Positions 1-7,157 of a stretch of 9,500 nt of DNA are shown here, in pieces (position 1 is the first letter of the stretch; every line of letters begins with the position of its first letter). The position numbers were made by a program, and so were the translations under genes. Origin of the DNA: Rikenella microfusus (GTDB lineage Bacteria; Bacteroidota; Bacteroidia; Bacteroidales; SZUA-534); the NCBI GenBank assembly GCA_020719105.1, contig DYQV01000079.1, forward strand, positions 1 to 9,500. The letters are read 5' to 3'. Below the pieces are notes generated by a model. That model saw nothing but the letters and a program-made list of their open reading frames with translations, did not search any database and had not been told where the DNA came from.

Positions 1-32
1 ATTAAAATAGGGTGATTAATGAGCTCATTCAT

Positions 33-40
33 CAAATATA
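33..40 (-). promoter_or_regulatory. Promoter-like -7 element pointing out of the left edge
   Basis: On the minus strand this reads TATATTTG, an exact match to the Bacteroidota -7 consensus TAnnTTTG. No TTG lies 19-21 bases upstream, so only half of a promoter is visible. If it is used, it would drive a leftward gene outside the window, divergent from the sensor gene at 199. In such AT-rich DNA an isolated match can occur by chance. Confidence 0.3.
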
Positions 41-79
41 TTTTTACCTAAAATACAATACACTGTTACGGTTGAACCT

Positions 80-100
80 TTGGAAAAAGTGTTTTTCCAA
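80..100. repeat. Perfect 9-bp inverted repeat (hairpin or operator)
   Basis: The arms TTGGAAAAA (80-88) and TTTTTCCAA (92-100) are exact reverse complements around a 3-base centre, GTG. The repeat lies about 100 bp upstream of the sensor gene in otherwise featureless AT-rich DNA. No T-run follows directly on either strand, so it is a poor intrinsic terminator. A protein-binding operator, or a hairpin at the end of an unseen transcript, are the alternatives. Confidence 0.5.
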
Positions 101-198
101 TGAATTCTAAAATAATTTATTAATTTTAAAAATTTATGAATAACATTATGAGTTAATACCAAAATACTTATTTATTTCGTATCGCAATTTTAATACAC

Positions 199-2484
199 AT
201 GGAAAAGAAAAATACAACCAATCACAAGATTCAATTCTCAATCGTTGGGTTTCTTGCAGGGTCACTGATATTTACGGTTGTTTATGCTGCAGCATTGGCT
301 TCCAATGATTTAGTCTTCACTTTTAAAAATATAGTTATACTTCATAAAGGTTCTTATCATTTTATAGTCATTGACCTATTGCCTTTTATTGCCGTAATAG
401 TGTGTTATATTTTAGGAATATTTTATCAGAAAATGGCCGAAGAATTGAATCGTATAAAAGAAGAAAAAACAAACAAAACAGATCAAATGCTGCAATTTGC
501 CGAAAATCTTTCGCAAGGGAGCTTTGATACTGAATACAATACTTCCTCTGACAATTCACTAGGCAATATTTTAATTAATCTACGCAACAGCTTATTAAAG
601 AATAAACTGGAAGAAGACCAACGTAAAAAAGAGGACCAGCAACGCAATTGGGTAGCTGAAGGATTAGCAAAATTTGGTGAAATTTTGCGGTTGAATAACG
701 ACAATATAGAAAAGCTTTCCTTTGAACTAATAAGTAACTTATGCCGCTATATTGATGCGGTTCAAGGTGGCTTTTTTATTATTAACGATGAATATGAAGA
801 AGACAAACATTTTGAACTAATTGCCCATTTTGCTTACAATCGAAAAAAATACAACAAAAAGCGAATTGAAATAAGCGAAGGATTGATTGGACGATCGGCT
901 TTTGAACAAAATATCATATACATTGATGAGGTTCCTGATGACTATGTAGAGATAACCTCCGGCTTGGGAGAAGCTAATCCACATACGTTATTAATAGTTC
1001 CTTTGGTTATGAACAGTAAAGTTTACGGTGTAATTGAACTATCTTCGTTCCATTATTTTGAACCACATGTTATTGATTTTGTTGGAAAAATAACTGAGAG
1101 TATTGCCACCACTTATTCTACTGTTAAAATTAATCTTCGAACCGCGGACTTATTGAATGAATCGAGAGCAGCAGCAGAACGCCTAACACAGCAAGAAGAA
1201 GAGATGCGCCAAAATATGGAAGAACTTCAAGCAACCCAAGAAGAAGCAGGGAAGCAGGCCGAAGAGTTTGTTAGTTTTACAAACTCTGTAAACCATACAT
1301 TAATCAGGGCTGAATATGATATTAATGGAATTTTGCTGTATGCCAATACAAAATTCTTAAAAAAATTGGGATATACCAGCAATTCAGAAGTTGAAGGCCA
1401 CCATATTTCAATTTTTATTAGTGAAAAGGATAAATCATGGTTTAATGAAATCTGGGATACCTTAGCTAAAGGTGGAAAACACTTTGAAGGCTACATGAAA
1501 CATGTAACAAAAACAGGACGCGATTTATGGACCATGGCTACCTATACGTGCGTGCGCAATAACATGCAAAATGTTGATAAAATATTATTTTTAGCTATTG
1601 ATACTACCGAACAAAAAGAACAAAGCCTCGACTTTGAAGGACAAATTGAAGCCATTAATCAATCGAGTATCAAAGTAGAATATGCTCCTAGCGGCAGAAT
1701 GCTTACCTGCAACCAAAAGTTTATTGATACCATGGGTTATAGCACTGAAGACTTAAAAGATTACAGTGTATTTAATTTTATGGGAGAAGATGAGCAAAGC
1801 GATTTTGAAGAAATCTGGAACAAGGTTATCAATGGAAATCCATATCAAGGGCAGTCGAAGCTGGTAGCCCAAAATGGAAAATCGAAATGGTTCGATGTAA
1901 ATTACACCGCCGCTCACAACATGTATGGTGAGGTTTCAAAAATTATTTCCATTGCCCATGATATAACTGAGCAAAAGGAAATGGAATTGCTCACAAAGCA
2001 ACAAAATGAATTACTCAAAAAACAGGAAGAAGAACTAAAAGCATCCGAAGTTGATCTTCAAAAACGGCTCGATGAAGCTAAAAAAGAAGTCAAATTACAA
2101 TTTCAGGAAATTGAAAAGGTTAAAATACGCAATGAAAAGACCCTCGAGGGGGCACACGATGCCATATTCTCAATTAACCATGATGGAACCATTGAATTCT
2201 TTAATCGATCGGCAGAAACCCTTTGGCAATATTCCAGAAAAGATGTAATTGGAAAAAATGTAAAAATGCTATTTGATGAAGTGAAAACTGAAAGTGAAAA
2301 TGAGATGGTATTTACCCTTACCCATACTGAAAAACGGAAATTGGTTGGAAATAGAAGGGAATGTAATATTTTGAACAAAGCTGGCGAGCACATACCTGTG
2401 ATTATATTGCTGGCTGGAGCTAAAGTTCAAAATGAATATACTTATACCGCATTTATTCAAAACATTGAAGTGGAATTATTCTAA
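199..2484 (+). CDS. Membrane-anchored multi-domain sensor protein (2 TM, GAF, three PAS), no kinase domain
   Basis: This is a 761-residue signal receptor. Two hydrophobic segments (about residues 12-33 and 54-76) anchor the N-terminus in the inner membrane with only a short loop outside. A HAMP-like or helical linker follows (about 80-160), then a GAF domain (about 165-315) containing EGLIGR and a VPLV...VYGVIELSS core typical of GAF folds. A coiled coil (about 318-356) leads to PAS1 (about 357-475) and PAS2 (about 480-594). Both end in near-identical D-[IT]-TEQKE PAC tails, which suggests an internal duplication. A second charged coiled coil (about 595-645) precedes PAS3 (about 647-757), which has AHDAIFSI and GTIEFFNRSAE. 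The protein stops a few residues after PAS3. I see no HisKA/HATPase, GGDEF, EAL, PP2C/SpoIIE, MCP or DNA-binding region, so its output must come from a partner or through protein contacts. It starts at ATG with no Shine-Dalgarno and is followed by its own terminator, so it is probably monocistronic. The sensed ligand cannot be read from the sequence. Confidence 0.88.
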   Translation: MEKKNTTNHKIQFSIVGFLAGSLIFTVVYAAALASNDLVFTFKNIVILHKGSYHFIVIDLLPFIAVIVCYILGIFYQKMAEELNRIKEEKTNKTDQMLQFAENLSQGSFDTEYNTSSDNSLGNILINLRNSLLKNKLEEDQRKKEDQQRNWVAEGLAKFGEILRLNNDNIEKLSFELISNLCRYIDAVQGGFFIINDEYEEDKHFELIAHFAYNRKKYNKKRIEISEGLIGRSAFEQNIIYIDEVPDDYVEITSGLGEANPHTLLIVPLVMNSKVYGVIELSSFHYFEPHVIDFVGKITESIATTYSTVKINLRTADLLNESRAAAERLTQQEEEMRQNMEELQATQEEAGKQAEEFVSFTNSVNHTLIRAEYDINGILLYANTKFLKKLGYTSNSEVEGHHISIFISEKDKSWFNEIWDTLAKGGKHFEGYMKHVTKTGRDLWTMATYTCVRNNMQNVDKILFLAIDTTEQKEQSLDFEGQIEAINQSSIKVEYAPSGRMLTCNQKFIDTMGYSTEDLKDYSVFNFMGEDEQSDFEEIWNKVINGNPYQGQSKLVAQNGKSKWFDVNYTAAHNMYGEVSKIISIAHDITEQKEMELLTKQQNELLKKQEEELKASEVDLQKRLDEAKKEVKLQFQEIEKVKIRNEKTLEGAHDAIFSINHDGTIEFFNRSAETLWQYSRKDVIGKNVKMLFDEVKTESENEMVFTLTHTEKRKLVGNRRECNILNKAGEHIPVIILLAGAKVQNEYTYTAFIQNIEVELF

Positions 2485-2508
2485 ATAATCTATAATTGAG
2501 AAAATACA

Positions 2509-2546
2509 GAAGCGGTTGCAATTAATTGTCAATCGCTTCGTTTTTT
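2509..2546 (+). terminator. Rho-independent terminator of the GAF/PAS sensor gene
   Basis: Arms GAAGCGGTTG (2509-2518) and CAATCGCTTC (2530-2539) form a 10-bp stem with one G-U pair in RNA and an 11-base loop. One G and then six T residues follow (2541-2546). It begins 24 bases after the sensor stop codon. The lipoprotein start codon comes only 24 bases after the T-run, which leaves little room for an independent promoter for that gene. Confidence 0.82.
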
Positions 2547-2570
2547 AATGGAATTAAAAACTGAAAATTT

Positions 2571-4022
2571 GTGAAAAAACTGCCCCTTATTATTCTTTCA
2601 TTTTTTTTGATTGCTTTAATTTCTTGTCGCGAAACCGACATTTTTACCAATGATTCTGACGCCAAGCTTTCATTCTCAACCGATACGGTTCATTTTGATA
2701 CCATTTTCACTACCATTGGTTCCACTACCCAGCAATTTCGCTTTTATAACCCAAACAAGGATGCCATAAAAACCACCATTAAATTGGCCGGTGGCACAAA
2801 TTCCAACTATCGCTTAAATATTGATGGACTATCTACCAACGAAATAACCGACTATGAGATATTGGGAAACGACAGTGCGTTTGTTTTTGTTGAAGTAACC
2901 ATTGACCCATTAAATTCAAATTCCCCGCTGGTGATTGATGATTCCGTAGTATTTTATACAAATGGAAATATACAAGATGTGAATTTGGTGGCTTTTGGGC
3001 AGGATGTGCATTTATATAGCGATTCAGTCATTGAATCCCAAACCTGGATAAATGATAAACCTTATTTAATTTACAGCTCCATTTTGGTAAATTCGAATTC
3101 CACTTTAACTATTGATTCAGGTGTTAAAGTATATTTCCACAATGAATCAGCACTCTGGGTATTAGGAACTTTAAAAGTATTGGGCACTTCTGATTTACCT
3201 GTTTCCTTTTCGGGTGATAGGCTGGAGGAATGGTACCGGATTGCCCCCGGGCAGTGGTATGGAGTATATCGCAACGACAGCATTGAATACCTTACTGGTG
3301 GAATCCAGTTTTGGCAAGGCAGTAAAGACAATGTTATTGACCATGCTATTATTGAAAACGGAGTAAAAGGCATACAAGTTGATTTAGTTGGAGATAGTCC
3401 AAACCCAACTTTAATACTTAGCAATTCAATTATTAAGAATATGTCGAGTATAGGATTGCTGGCACAAAGTTCCAATGTTTTGGTATATAATTCATTAATA
3501 GCCAACTGCGGAATGTATGCGGTAGTATTGAGCTTAGGTGGCCACTATGAATTTTACCATACAACAATCGGTAATTATTATGAATTCGATTCGCGCAAAA
3601 CAGAATCGCTGGCTCTAAATAATTATTATGTGGTGAATGATATCGCTACTGTTTTTCCTTTTAATGCAAAATTTGGAAATTGCATTGTATATGGCAACAT
3701 TGAGAATGAATTAGTAGTAGATAAATATCCAACTGAGGAAGCCCCCTTTACTTACGTTTTTGATCATTGCCTGATGAAACTTGGAAAAGACTTTAACACC
3801 ACCGACACCAATATTTTTAAAAAAATTATACGGCATAAAGATTCCCTGCCAAAATTTATGGACACCTTTGAAAGTGATTACCGTCTGGACACTCTTTCAG
3901 CAGCTAAAGACAAAGGCTCACCTTTTTACAGCAACTATTTTCCAACCGATTTGGCAGGTAAAGACCGTACGTTAGATAAGGGTCCAGACTTAGGAGCTTA
4001 TGAACGGATAGAGACAAAGTGA
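2571..4022 (+). CDS. Secreted lipoprotein with N-terminal Ig-like region and right-handed beta-helix
   Basis: This 483-residue lipoprotein begins at a GTG codon. The ATG at 2548 is in another frame and stops after eight codons, so GTG is the only start that includes the signal. The first 19 residues are a lipoprotein signal peptide: MKK, a hydrophobic core, then lipobox LISC with the acylated cysteine at residue 19. Residues about 30-150 (from LSFSTDTVHFDTIF to VAFGQDVHLY) resemble the beta-sandwich modules that precede surface beta-helices in Bacteroidota. From about 155 to 400, short beta-strand repeats rich in I/V/N/G (VLGTLKVLGTS, NVIDHAIIENGVKGIQVD, LSNSIIKN and similar) indicate a parallel beta-helix. 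The C-terminus ends in DKGPDLGAYE, the terminal motif of the choice-of-anchor Q type beta-helix proteins. It is probably located at the outer membrane or cell surface. No catalytic residues could be assigned, so binding or carbohydrate-related roles are only possibilities. Its stop codon overlaps the start of the next gene. Confidence 0.82.
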   Translation: MKKLPLIILSFFLIALISCRETDIFTNDSDAKLSFSTDTVHFDTIFTTIGSTTQQFRFYNPNKDAIKTTIKLAGGTNSNYRLNIDGLSTNEITDYEILGNDSAFVFVEVTIDPLNSNSPLVIDDSVVFYTNGNIQDVNLVAFGQDVHLYSDSVIESQTWINDKPYLIYSSILVNSNSTLTIDSGVKVYFHNESALWVLGTLKVLGTSDLPVSFSGDRLEEWYRIAPGQWYGVYRNDSIEYLTGGIQFWQGSKDNVIDHAIIENGVKGIQVDLVGDSPNPTLILSNSIIKNMSSIGLLAQSSNVLVYNSLIANCGMYAVVLSLGGHYEFYHTTIGNYYEFDSRKTESLALNNYYVVNDIATVFPFNAKFGNCIVYGNIENELVVDKYPTEEAPFTYVFDHCLMKLGKDFNTTDTNIFKKIIRHKDSLPKFMDTFESDYRLDTLSAAKDKGSPFYSNYFPTDLAGKDRTLDKGPDLGAYERIETK

Positions 4023-5095
4023 TGCTAAAACTTCTACCATACAGCAGTTTAATTGCCTTATTGGTGCTAATCAATCAAGTTACTTTTTCACAGGAGAAGG
4101 AATTATCCGATGAACTTAAAACAGCCATTGAAACCCCGAGGTTAGCCCGTATTCTATTTTATAACTGCGAAAACCTTTTTGATACCAAAGATGATAGCCT
4201 TACATCCGATGAGGAGTTTCTGCCCGACGGTGACAGGAATTGGAGTCAAAAAAGGTACATTGAAAAAAGCAATCGAATTGCAAAAGTAATTACTGCAGTT
4301 GGCGGATGGAAACCTCCGGAACTGGTGGGTTTGTGTGAAATAGAAAACCGGAGCGTTTTAAATTACCTAACTAAATCTACTCCACTGTATGCTTTCAATT
4401 ATAAGATAATTCATAAAGAATCGCCCGATGCCCGGGGAATTGATGTAGCTTTACTCTACCAACCCAATCAATTTAAACCAGTAGCTACCAAATATATTTC
4501 AATAAATTACCCTTTCACTGACCATAAAACGCGCGATATTTTATATACCAAAGGTATTTTGTCGAATGATGATACCTTGCATGTTTTTGTCAACCATTGG
4601 CCATCGAGGTATGGTGGGCAGTTGGAATCGGAGAAAAACCGGTTTTTTGTTGCATCGGTATTAAAGTCAGTAACCGATTCCATTTGCCAATCGAACCCTA
4701 ATGCCTTGATTGTGATTGTAGGTGACTTTAACGATGAACCCAATAATCAGAGTCTTTTAAAAATATTGGAAGCGAATCCTCAATTCGATTCATTGAAAAA
4801 TCCTCAATTAATAAATTTAAGCTATCGGCTGCAATTTGAAAAAAACCAGGGAACCTATAAATACCAAAGCCATTGGGGCATTTTAGATCAATTGATTGTA
4901 TCGGGAAGCTTATTAGAAGGACGGGAAAAAACCTTTACAACCATGGAACATGCTTTCATCTATAAAGCCCCATTTTTAATGAAACCTGATGATACTTACC
5001 TTGGAGAAAAACCCTTTCGTACTTTTACAGGATTCAAATACAATGGTGGGTATTCCGACCATCTGCCTGTATTTATTGATTTATTGGAAAAATGA
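4022..5095 (+). CDS. Exported endonuclease/exonuclease/phosphatase (EEP) superfamily hydrolase
   Basis: This 357-residue metal-dependent phosphoesterase of the DNase I-like EEP fold has an N-terminal signal peptide (about residues 1-24, ending ...VTFSQ), so it is likely periplasmic or secreted. Family motifs appear in order: YNCENLFDT near residue 47 (N48, N51), the metal-binding glutamate in CEIEN (E106/E108), GIDVALLY, NHWPSR (N191, H192), GDFND (D235, N237) and the terminal SDHLPV (D346, H347). All expected active-site positions look intact, so the protein should be catalytically active. The substrate (DNA, RNA, nucleotide or phospholipid head group) cannot be told from sequence. ATG at 4022 is preferred because it overlaps the upstream TGA as TGATG. 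A GTG three bases earlier (4019) would add one residue. The overlap suggests translational coupling to the beta-helix lipoprotein, so both probably act outside the cytoplasm under common control. Confidence 0.87.
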   Translation: MLKLLPYSSLIALLVLINQVTFSQEKELSDELKTAIETPRLARILFYNCENLFDTKDDSLTSDEEFLPDGDRNWSQKRYIEKSNRIAKVITAVGGWKPPELVGLCEIENRSVLNYLTKSTPLYAFNYKIIHKESPDARGIDVALLYQPNQFKPVATKYISINYPFTDHKTRDILYTKGILSNDDTLHVFVNHWPSRYGGQLESEKNRFFVASVLKSVTDSICQSNPNALIVIVGDFNDEPNNQSLLKILEANPQFDSLKNPQLINLSYRLQFEKNQGTYKYQSHWGILDQLIVSGSLLEGREKTFTTMEHAFIYKAPFLMKPDDTYLGEKPFRTFTGFKYNGGYSDHLPVFIDLLEK

Positions 5096-5114
5096 GATTT
5101 TTTAGCTCTTTTTT
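5088..5114. terminator. Weak bidirectional terminator candidate between convergent genes
   Basis: Between the convergent stop codons (5093-5095 on + and 5102-5104 on -), A-rich AAAAATGAG (5088-5096) can pair with CTCTTTTTT (5106-5114) with one T-T mismatch around a 9-base loop. A/T runs flank it on both strands, so it could act in both directions. The stem is short with only two G-C pairs, so this is a tentative call. Confidence 0.35.
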
Positions 5115-6517
5115 ACCGGTTTTAATCCAAGTTTTTCTCCTTTTTCAAGCATAAGCTGATAAGCCGACAGATAAATATTTTCAATCTCTCCGTCTAAAAT
5201 GGCATCTCTGATGGCATCCTTAATGATTCCCACTTGTCGGCAAGGGGAAAGCCCAAATACCTCCATAATTTCCTCTCCAGATATAGGTGGTTGCCAGTTC
5301 CGCAACTTATCTTTTTCTTCAACCTCCTTTAACTTGCGCCTGACCAGTTGGTAGTTATCTAAATATTTTGCCACTTTGTCAGGATTCTTTGATGTAATGT
5401 CAGCATCGCACAGCACCAGCAAATCGTCAATATCGTCTCCGGCATCATAAAGCAACCTGCGTACAGCACTATCAGTAACTACTTCCTGCGATAATACAAT
5501 GGGCCTCATGTGAAGGCTTACCATTTTTTGAACATATTTCATTTTTTCATTCAAAGGCAACTTCATATTTCTAAAAATTGCCGGAATCATTTTGCTTCCT
5601 ATAAACTCATGCCCATGAAAAGTCCAACCTTGGGAATCAATGTATTTTTTTGTTCTTGGTTTGGCTATATCGTGCAATAAAGCTGACCATCGAAGCCATA
5701 GATTGTCAGTGGTCAAGCAAATATTGTCGAGTACTTGTAACGTATGCTGAAAATTATCTTTGTGCCGATGACCTTTTACTTCATCAACTCCTTTCATAGC
5801 GTCCAATTCAGGAAAAACTATTTTTAGTAACCCGGTAGTTTGAAGCAATTTAAAACCAATACTAGGCTTTGCACACATCATAATTTTATTAAGCTCCTCA
5901 ATAATACGTTCATAGGAGATAATAGCAATGCGCTCTTTGTTCCGCTCAATAGCCTTTAAAGATTGATCCTCAATTACAAAACCCAATTGATTGGCAAATC
6001 GTATGGCCCGCAACATTCTTAATGGATCGTCAGAATAGGTAGTATCAGGGTTTAATGGGGTTCTAATAATTTTATGGTGCAAATCCTGAATTCCATTAAA
6101 AGGGTCCACTAGAACCCCAAAATGATCGGGGTGTAAATTTATGGCTAACGCATTGATGGTAAAATCGCGTCGTTTTTGATCATCTTCCAAAGTTCCATCT
6201 TCAACAATTGGTTTGCGGGAATCGCGCTGGTATGATTCCTTACGGGCACCTACAAATTCAACCTCCAAATCGCGGTAACGAAACATGGCCGTTCCAAAGT
6301 TTTTAAAAACTGATACTTTGATCTTAGGATCGAGCAAACGAGCCACTTTTTGAGCGAAATCAATCCCACTTCCTAATGTAACTATATCAATATCATTACT
6401 TGGTCGTTGCAATAAAATATCGCGCACAAAACCACCAATTACAAACGCTTCCTGGTTTTGGCTCTTACATACCTCCCCTACTTTAACAAAAATACTATGC
6501 TGCAAATGTTTCTCCAT
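5102..6517 (-). CDS. CCA tRNA nucleotidyltransferase / poly(A) polymerase family enzyme with HD domain
   Basis: This enzyme of class II nucleotidyltransferase type would add or repair the 3' CCA end of tRNAs in the cytoplasm. With ATG at 6517 it has 471 residues, the usual length for HD-containing members. The catalytic head shows GGFVRD (28-33), the metal-binding pair D42 and D44 in NDIDIV, and RRDFTINAL (117-125). The DDPLRMLRAIRFA block (164-176) and the SYERIIEEL motif (202-210) correspond to the conserved neck and nucleotide-binding regions. A C-terminal HD phosphohydrolase domain (about 250-330) has H251/H253, H259 and the H283-D284 pair in LLHDIAKP. A TTG codon at 6571 would add 18 residues, but a perfect -7 promoter element lies inside that stretch (6547-6554), so I prefer the ATG. 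The gene converges with the EEP gene, with a 6-base gap between stops, and diverges from thioredoxin. Strict CCA-adding versus poly(A) polymerase activity cannot be separated by eye. Confidence 0.92.
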   Translation of the reverse strand: MEKHLQHSIFVKVGEVCKSQNQEAFVIGGFVRDILLQRPSNDIDIVTLGSGIDFAQKVARLLDPKIKVSVFKNFGTAMFRYRDLEVEFVGARKESYQRDSRKPIVEDGTLEDDQKRRDFTINALAINLHPDHFGVLVDPFNGIQDLHHKIIRTPLNPDTTYSDDPLRMLRAIRFANQLGFVIEDQSLKAIERNKERIAIISYERIIEELNKIMMCAKPSIGFKLLQTTGLLKIVFPELDAMKGVDEVKGHRHKDNFQHTLQVLDNICLTTDNLWLRWSALLHDIAKPRTKKYIDSQGWTFHGHEFIGSKMIPAIFRNMKLPLNEKMKYVQKMVSLHMRPIVLSQEVVTDSAVRRLLYDAGDDIDDLLVLCDADITSKNPDKVAKYLDNYQLVRRKLKEVEEKDKLRNWQPPISGEEIMEVFGLSPCRQVGIIKDAIRDAILDGEIENIYLSAYQLMLEKGEKLGLKPVKKS

Positions 6518-6546
6518 CTCAATGACCAACAAAATATAATTCGGGT

Positions 6547-6554
6547 CAAAATTA
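6547..6554 (-). promoter_or_regulatory. -7 promoter element for the CCA-adding enzyme gene
   Basis: On the minus strand this reads TAATTTTG, an exact TAnnTTTG match, 29 bases upstream of the preferred ATG at 6517. No TTG sits at the ideal 19-21 base spacing; the nearest is 14 bases upstream. If used, transcription would start after the TTG codon at 6571, which excludes the longer protein form. Confidence 0.4.
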
Positions 6555-6574
6555 AACGTTTTTGATTGCAAGTT

Positions 6575-6584
6575 GTTATATAAC
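6575..6584. repeat. 10-bp perfect palindrome in the CCA/thioredoxin divergent region
   Basis: GTTATATAAC is an exact palindrome about 20 bp upstream of the CCA-enzyme -7 element on the minus strand, where a -33 region or an operator would lie. It is short and all A/T except the ends, so chance is a serious alternative. Confidence 0.25.
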
Positions 6585-6677
6585 CTAATTTATAATCAAG
6601 ATTGATTAGTTGCCTTCACAGTTTTTGTATCATATCATCCATAGAAATTTGCGATACCAAAATATTTGGCATATTAA

Positions 6678-6707
6678 TTGTAACATATCTACTTAATTAC
6701 ATATTTG
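6678..6707 (+). promoter_or_regulatory. Bacteroidota-type promoter for thioredoxin
   Basis: A TTG at 6678-6680 (-33 element) is separated by exactly 19 bases from CATATTTG at 6700-6707, which matches TAnnTTTG except for its first base. Transcription would begin near 6713-6715, giving a leader of about 27 bases before the ATG at 6741. This is the best-spaced two-part promoter I could find in the window. Confidence 0.5.
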
Positions 6708-6740
6708 AATATATTATAAATTTCATAAAAACAATTTACC

Positions 6741-7097
6741 ATGATTGAGTATTTAACACAGGAAACATTCAAAACCAAAGTTTTCAACTTTGAGCAAAAC
6801 ACAGAATGGAAATTCGAAGGTGAGATCCCTTGCATTATTGACTTTTATGCAGATTGGTGCGGTCCATGCAAAATGGTAGCTCCTATTTTGGAAGAGTTAG
6901 CTACCGAATACGATGGAAAGCTTAATATTTATAAAGTTGACACTGAAGATCAGCGGGAATTATCAGCCATGTTTGGCATTCAAAGCATTCCATCGCTGCT
7001 ATTTGTTCCAAAAGAAGGCCAGCCACAAATGGCTCAAGGTGCCTTGCCTAAAGATTCCTTCAGAAAAGCTTTCAAAGAAGTTTTTAATGTTGAATAA
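6741..7097 (+). CDS. trxA: Thioredoxin (cytoplasmic dithiol-disulfide oxidoreductase)
   Basis: This is a 118-residue single-domain thioredoxin. The redox motif WCGPCK lies at residues 39-44 (C40 and C43), preceded by the conserved IIDFYADWC strand, and the cis-proline that lies opposite the active site is P84 in QSIPSL. It has no signal peptide or transmembrane segment, so it acts in the cytoplasm as an electron donor to reductases (ribonucleotide reductase, peroxiredoxins, methionine sulfoxide reductase), presumably recharged by a thioredoxin reductase encoded elsewhere. The length of about 110-120 residues is normal. It starts at ATG with no Shine-Dalgarno, has its own promoter candidate upstream and an intrinsic terminator downstream, so it is likely a single-gene transcript. 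Bacteroidota often carry several thioredoxins, so the symbol denotes the family rather than proven primary function. Confidence 0.93.
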   Translation: MIEYLTQETFKTKVFNFEQNTEWKFEGEIPCIIDFYADWCGPCKMVAPILEELATEYDGKLNIYKVDTEDQRELSAMFGIQSIPSLLFVPKEGQPQMAQGALPKDSFRKAFKEVFNVE

Positions 7098-7118
7098 ACG
7101 ATTTACCACTTATAGGGT

Positions 7119-7157
7119 AAAAAAGAGCCGTGTTTTAACTTACACGGCTCTTTTTTT
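7119..7157. terminator. Bidirectional intrinsic terminator shared by thioredoxin and nitronate monooxygenase
   Basis: Arms GAGCCGTGT (7125-7133) and ACACGGCTC (7142-7150) form a perfect 9-bp GC-rich stem with an 8-base loop. Six A residues precede it (7119-7124) and seven T residues follow it (7151-7157), so the A/T runs lengthen the stem and provide a U-tract on both strands. It ends thioredoxin transcription on the + strand. On the - strand it begins immediately after the flavoprotein stop codon (7158-7160). Confidence 0.9.

Noticed and set aside
1..32. Possible start of a minus-strand gene (ATG at 32, reading MNELINHPIL to the edge)
   Set aside because: Ten codons are too few to judge, and the only -7 element (33-40) touches the ATG, so its transcript would start after that codon.
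2103..2460. Minus-strand frames under the end of the sensor gene
   Set aside because: Antisense shadows of the PAS3 region with low-complexity translations and no start context.
2548..2574. ATG upstream of the lipoprotein as an alternative start
   Set aside because: It is in a different frame and reaches TGA after eight codons. The signal peptide is only in frame with GTG at 2571.
3071..3505. 144-codon open frame on the minus strand
   Set aside because: It lies wholly inside the beta-helix lipoprotein gene on the other strand, has no family motifs, and is an antisense shadow.
6657..6669. CCAAA-ATA-TTTGG short inverted repeat upstream of thioredoxin
   Set aside because: Five-base arms in very AT-rich DNA are expected by chance, and no second copy or promoter relation was seen.
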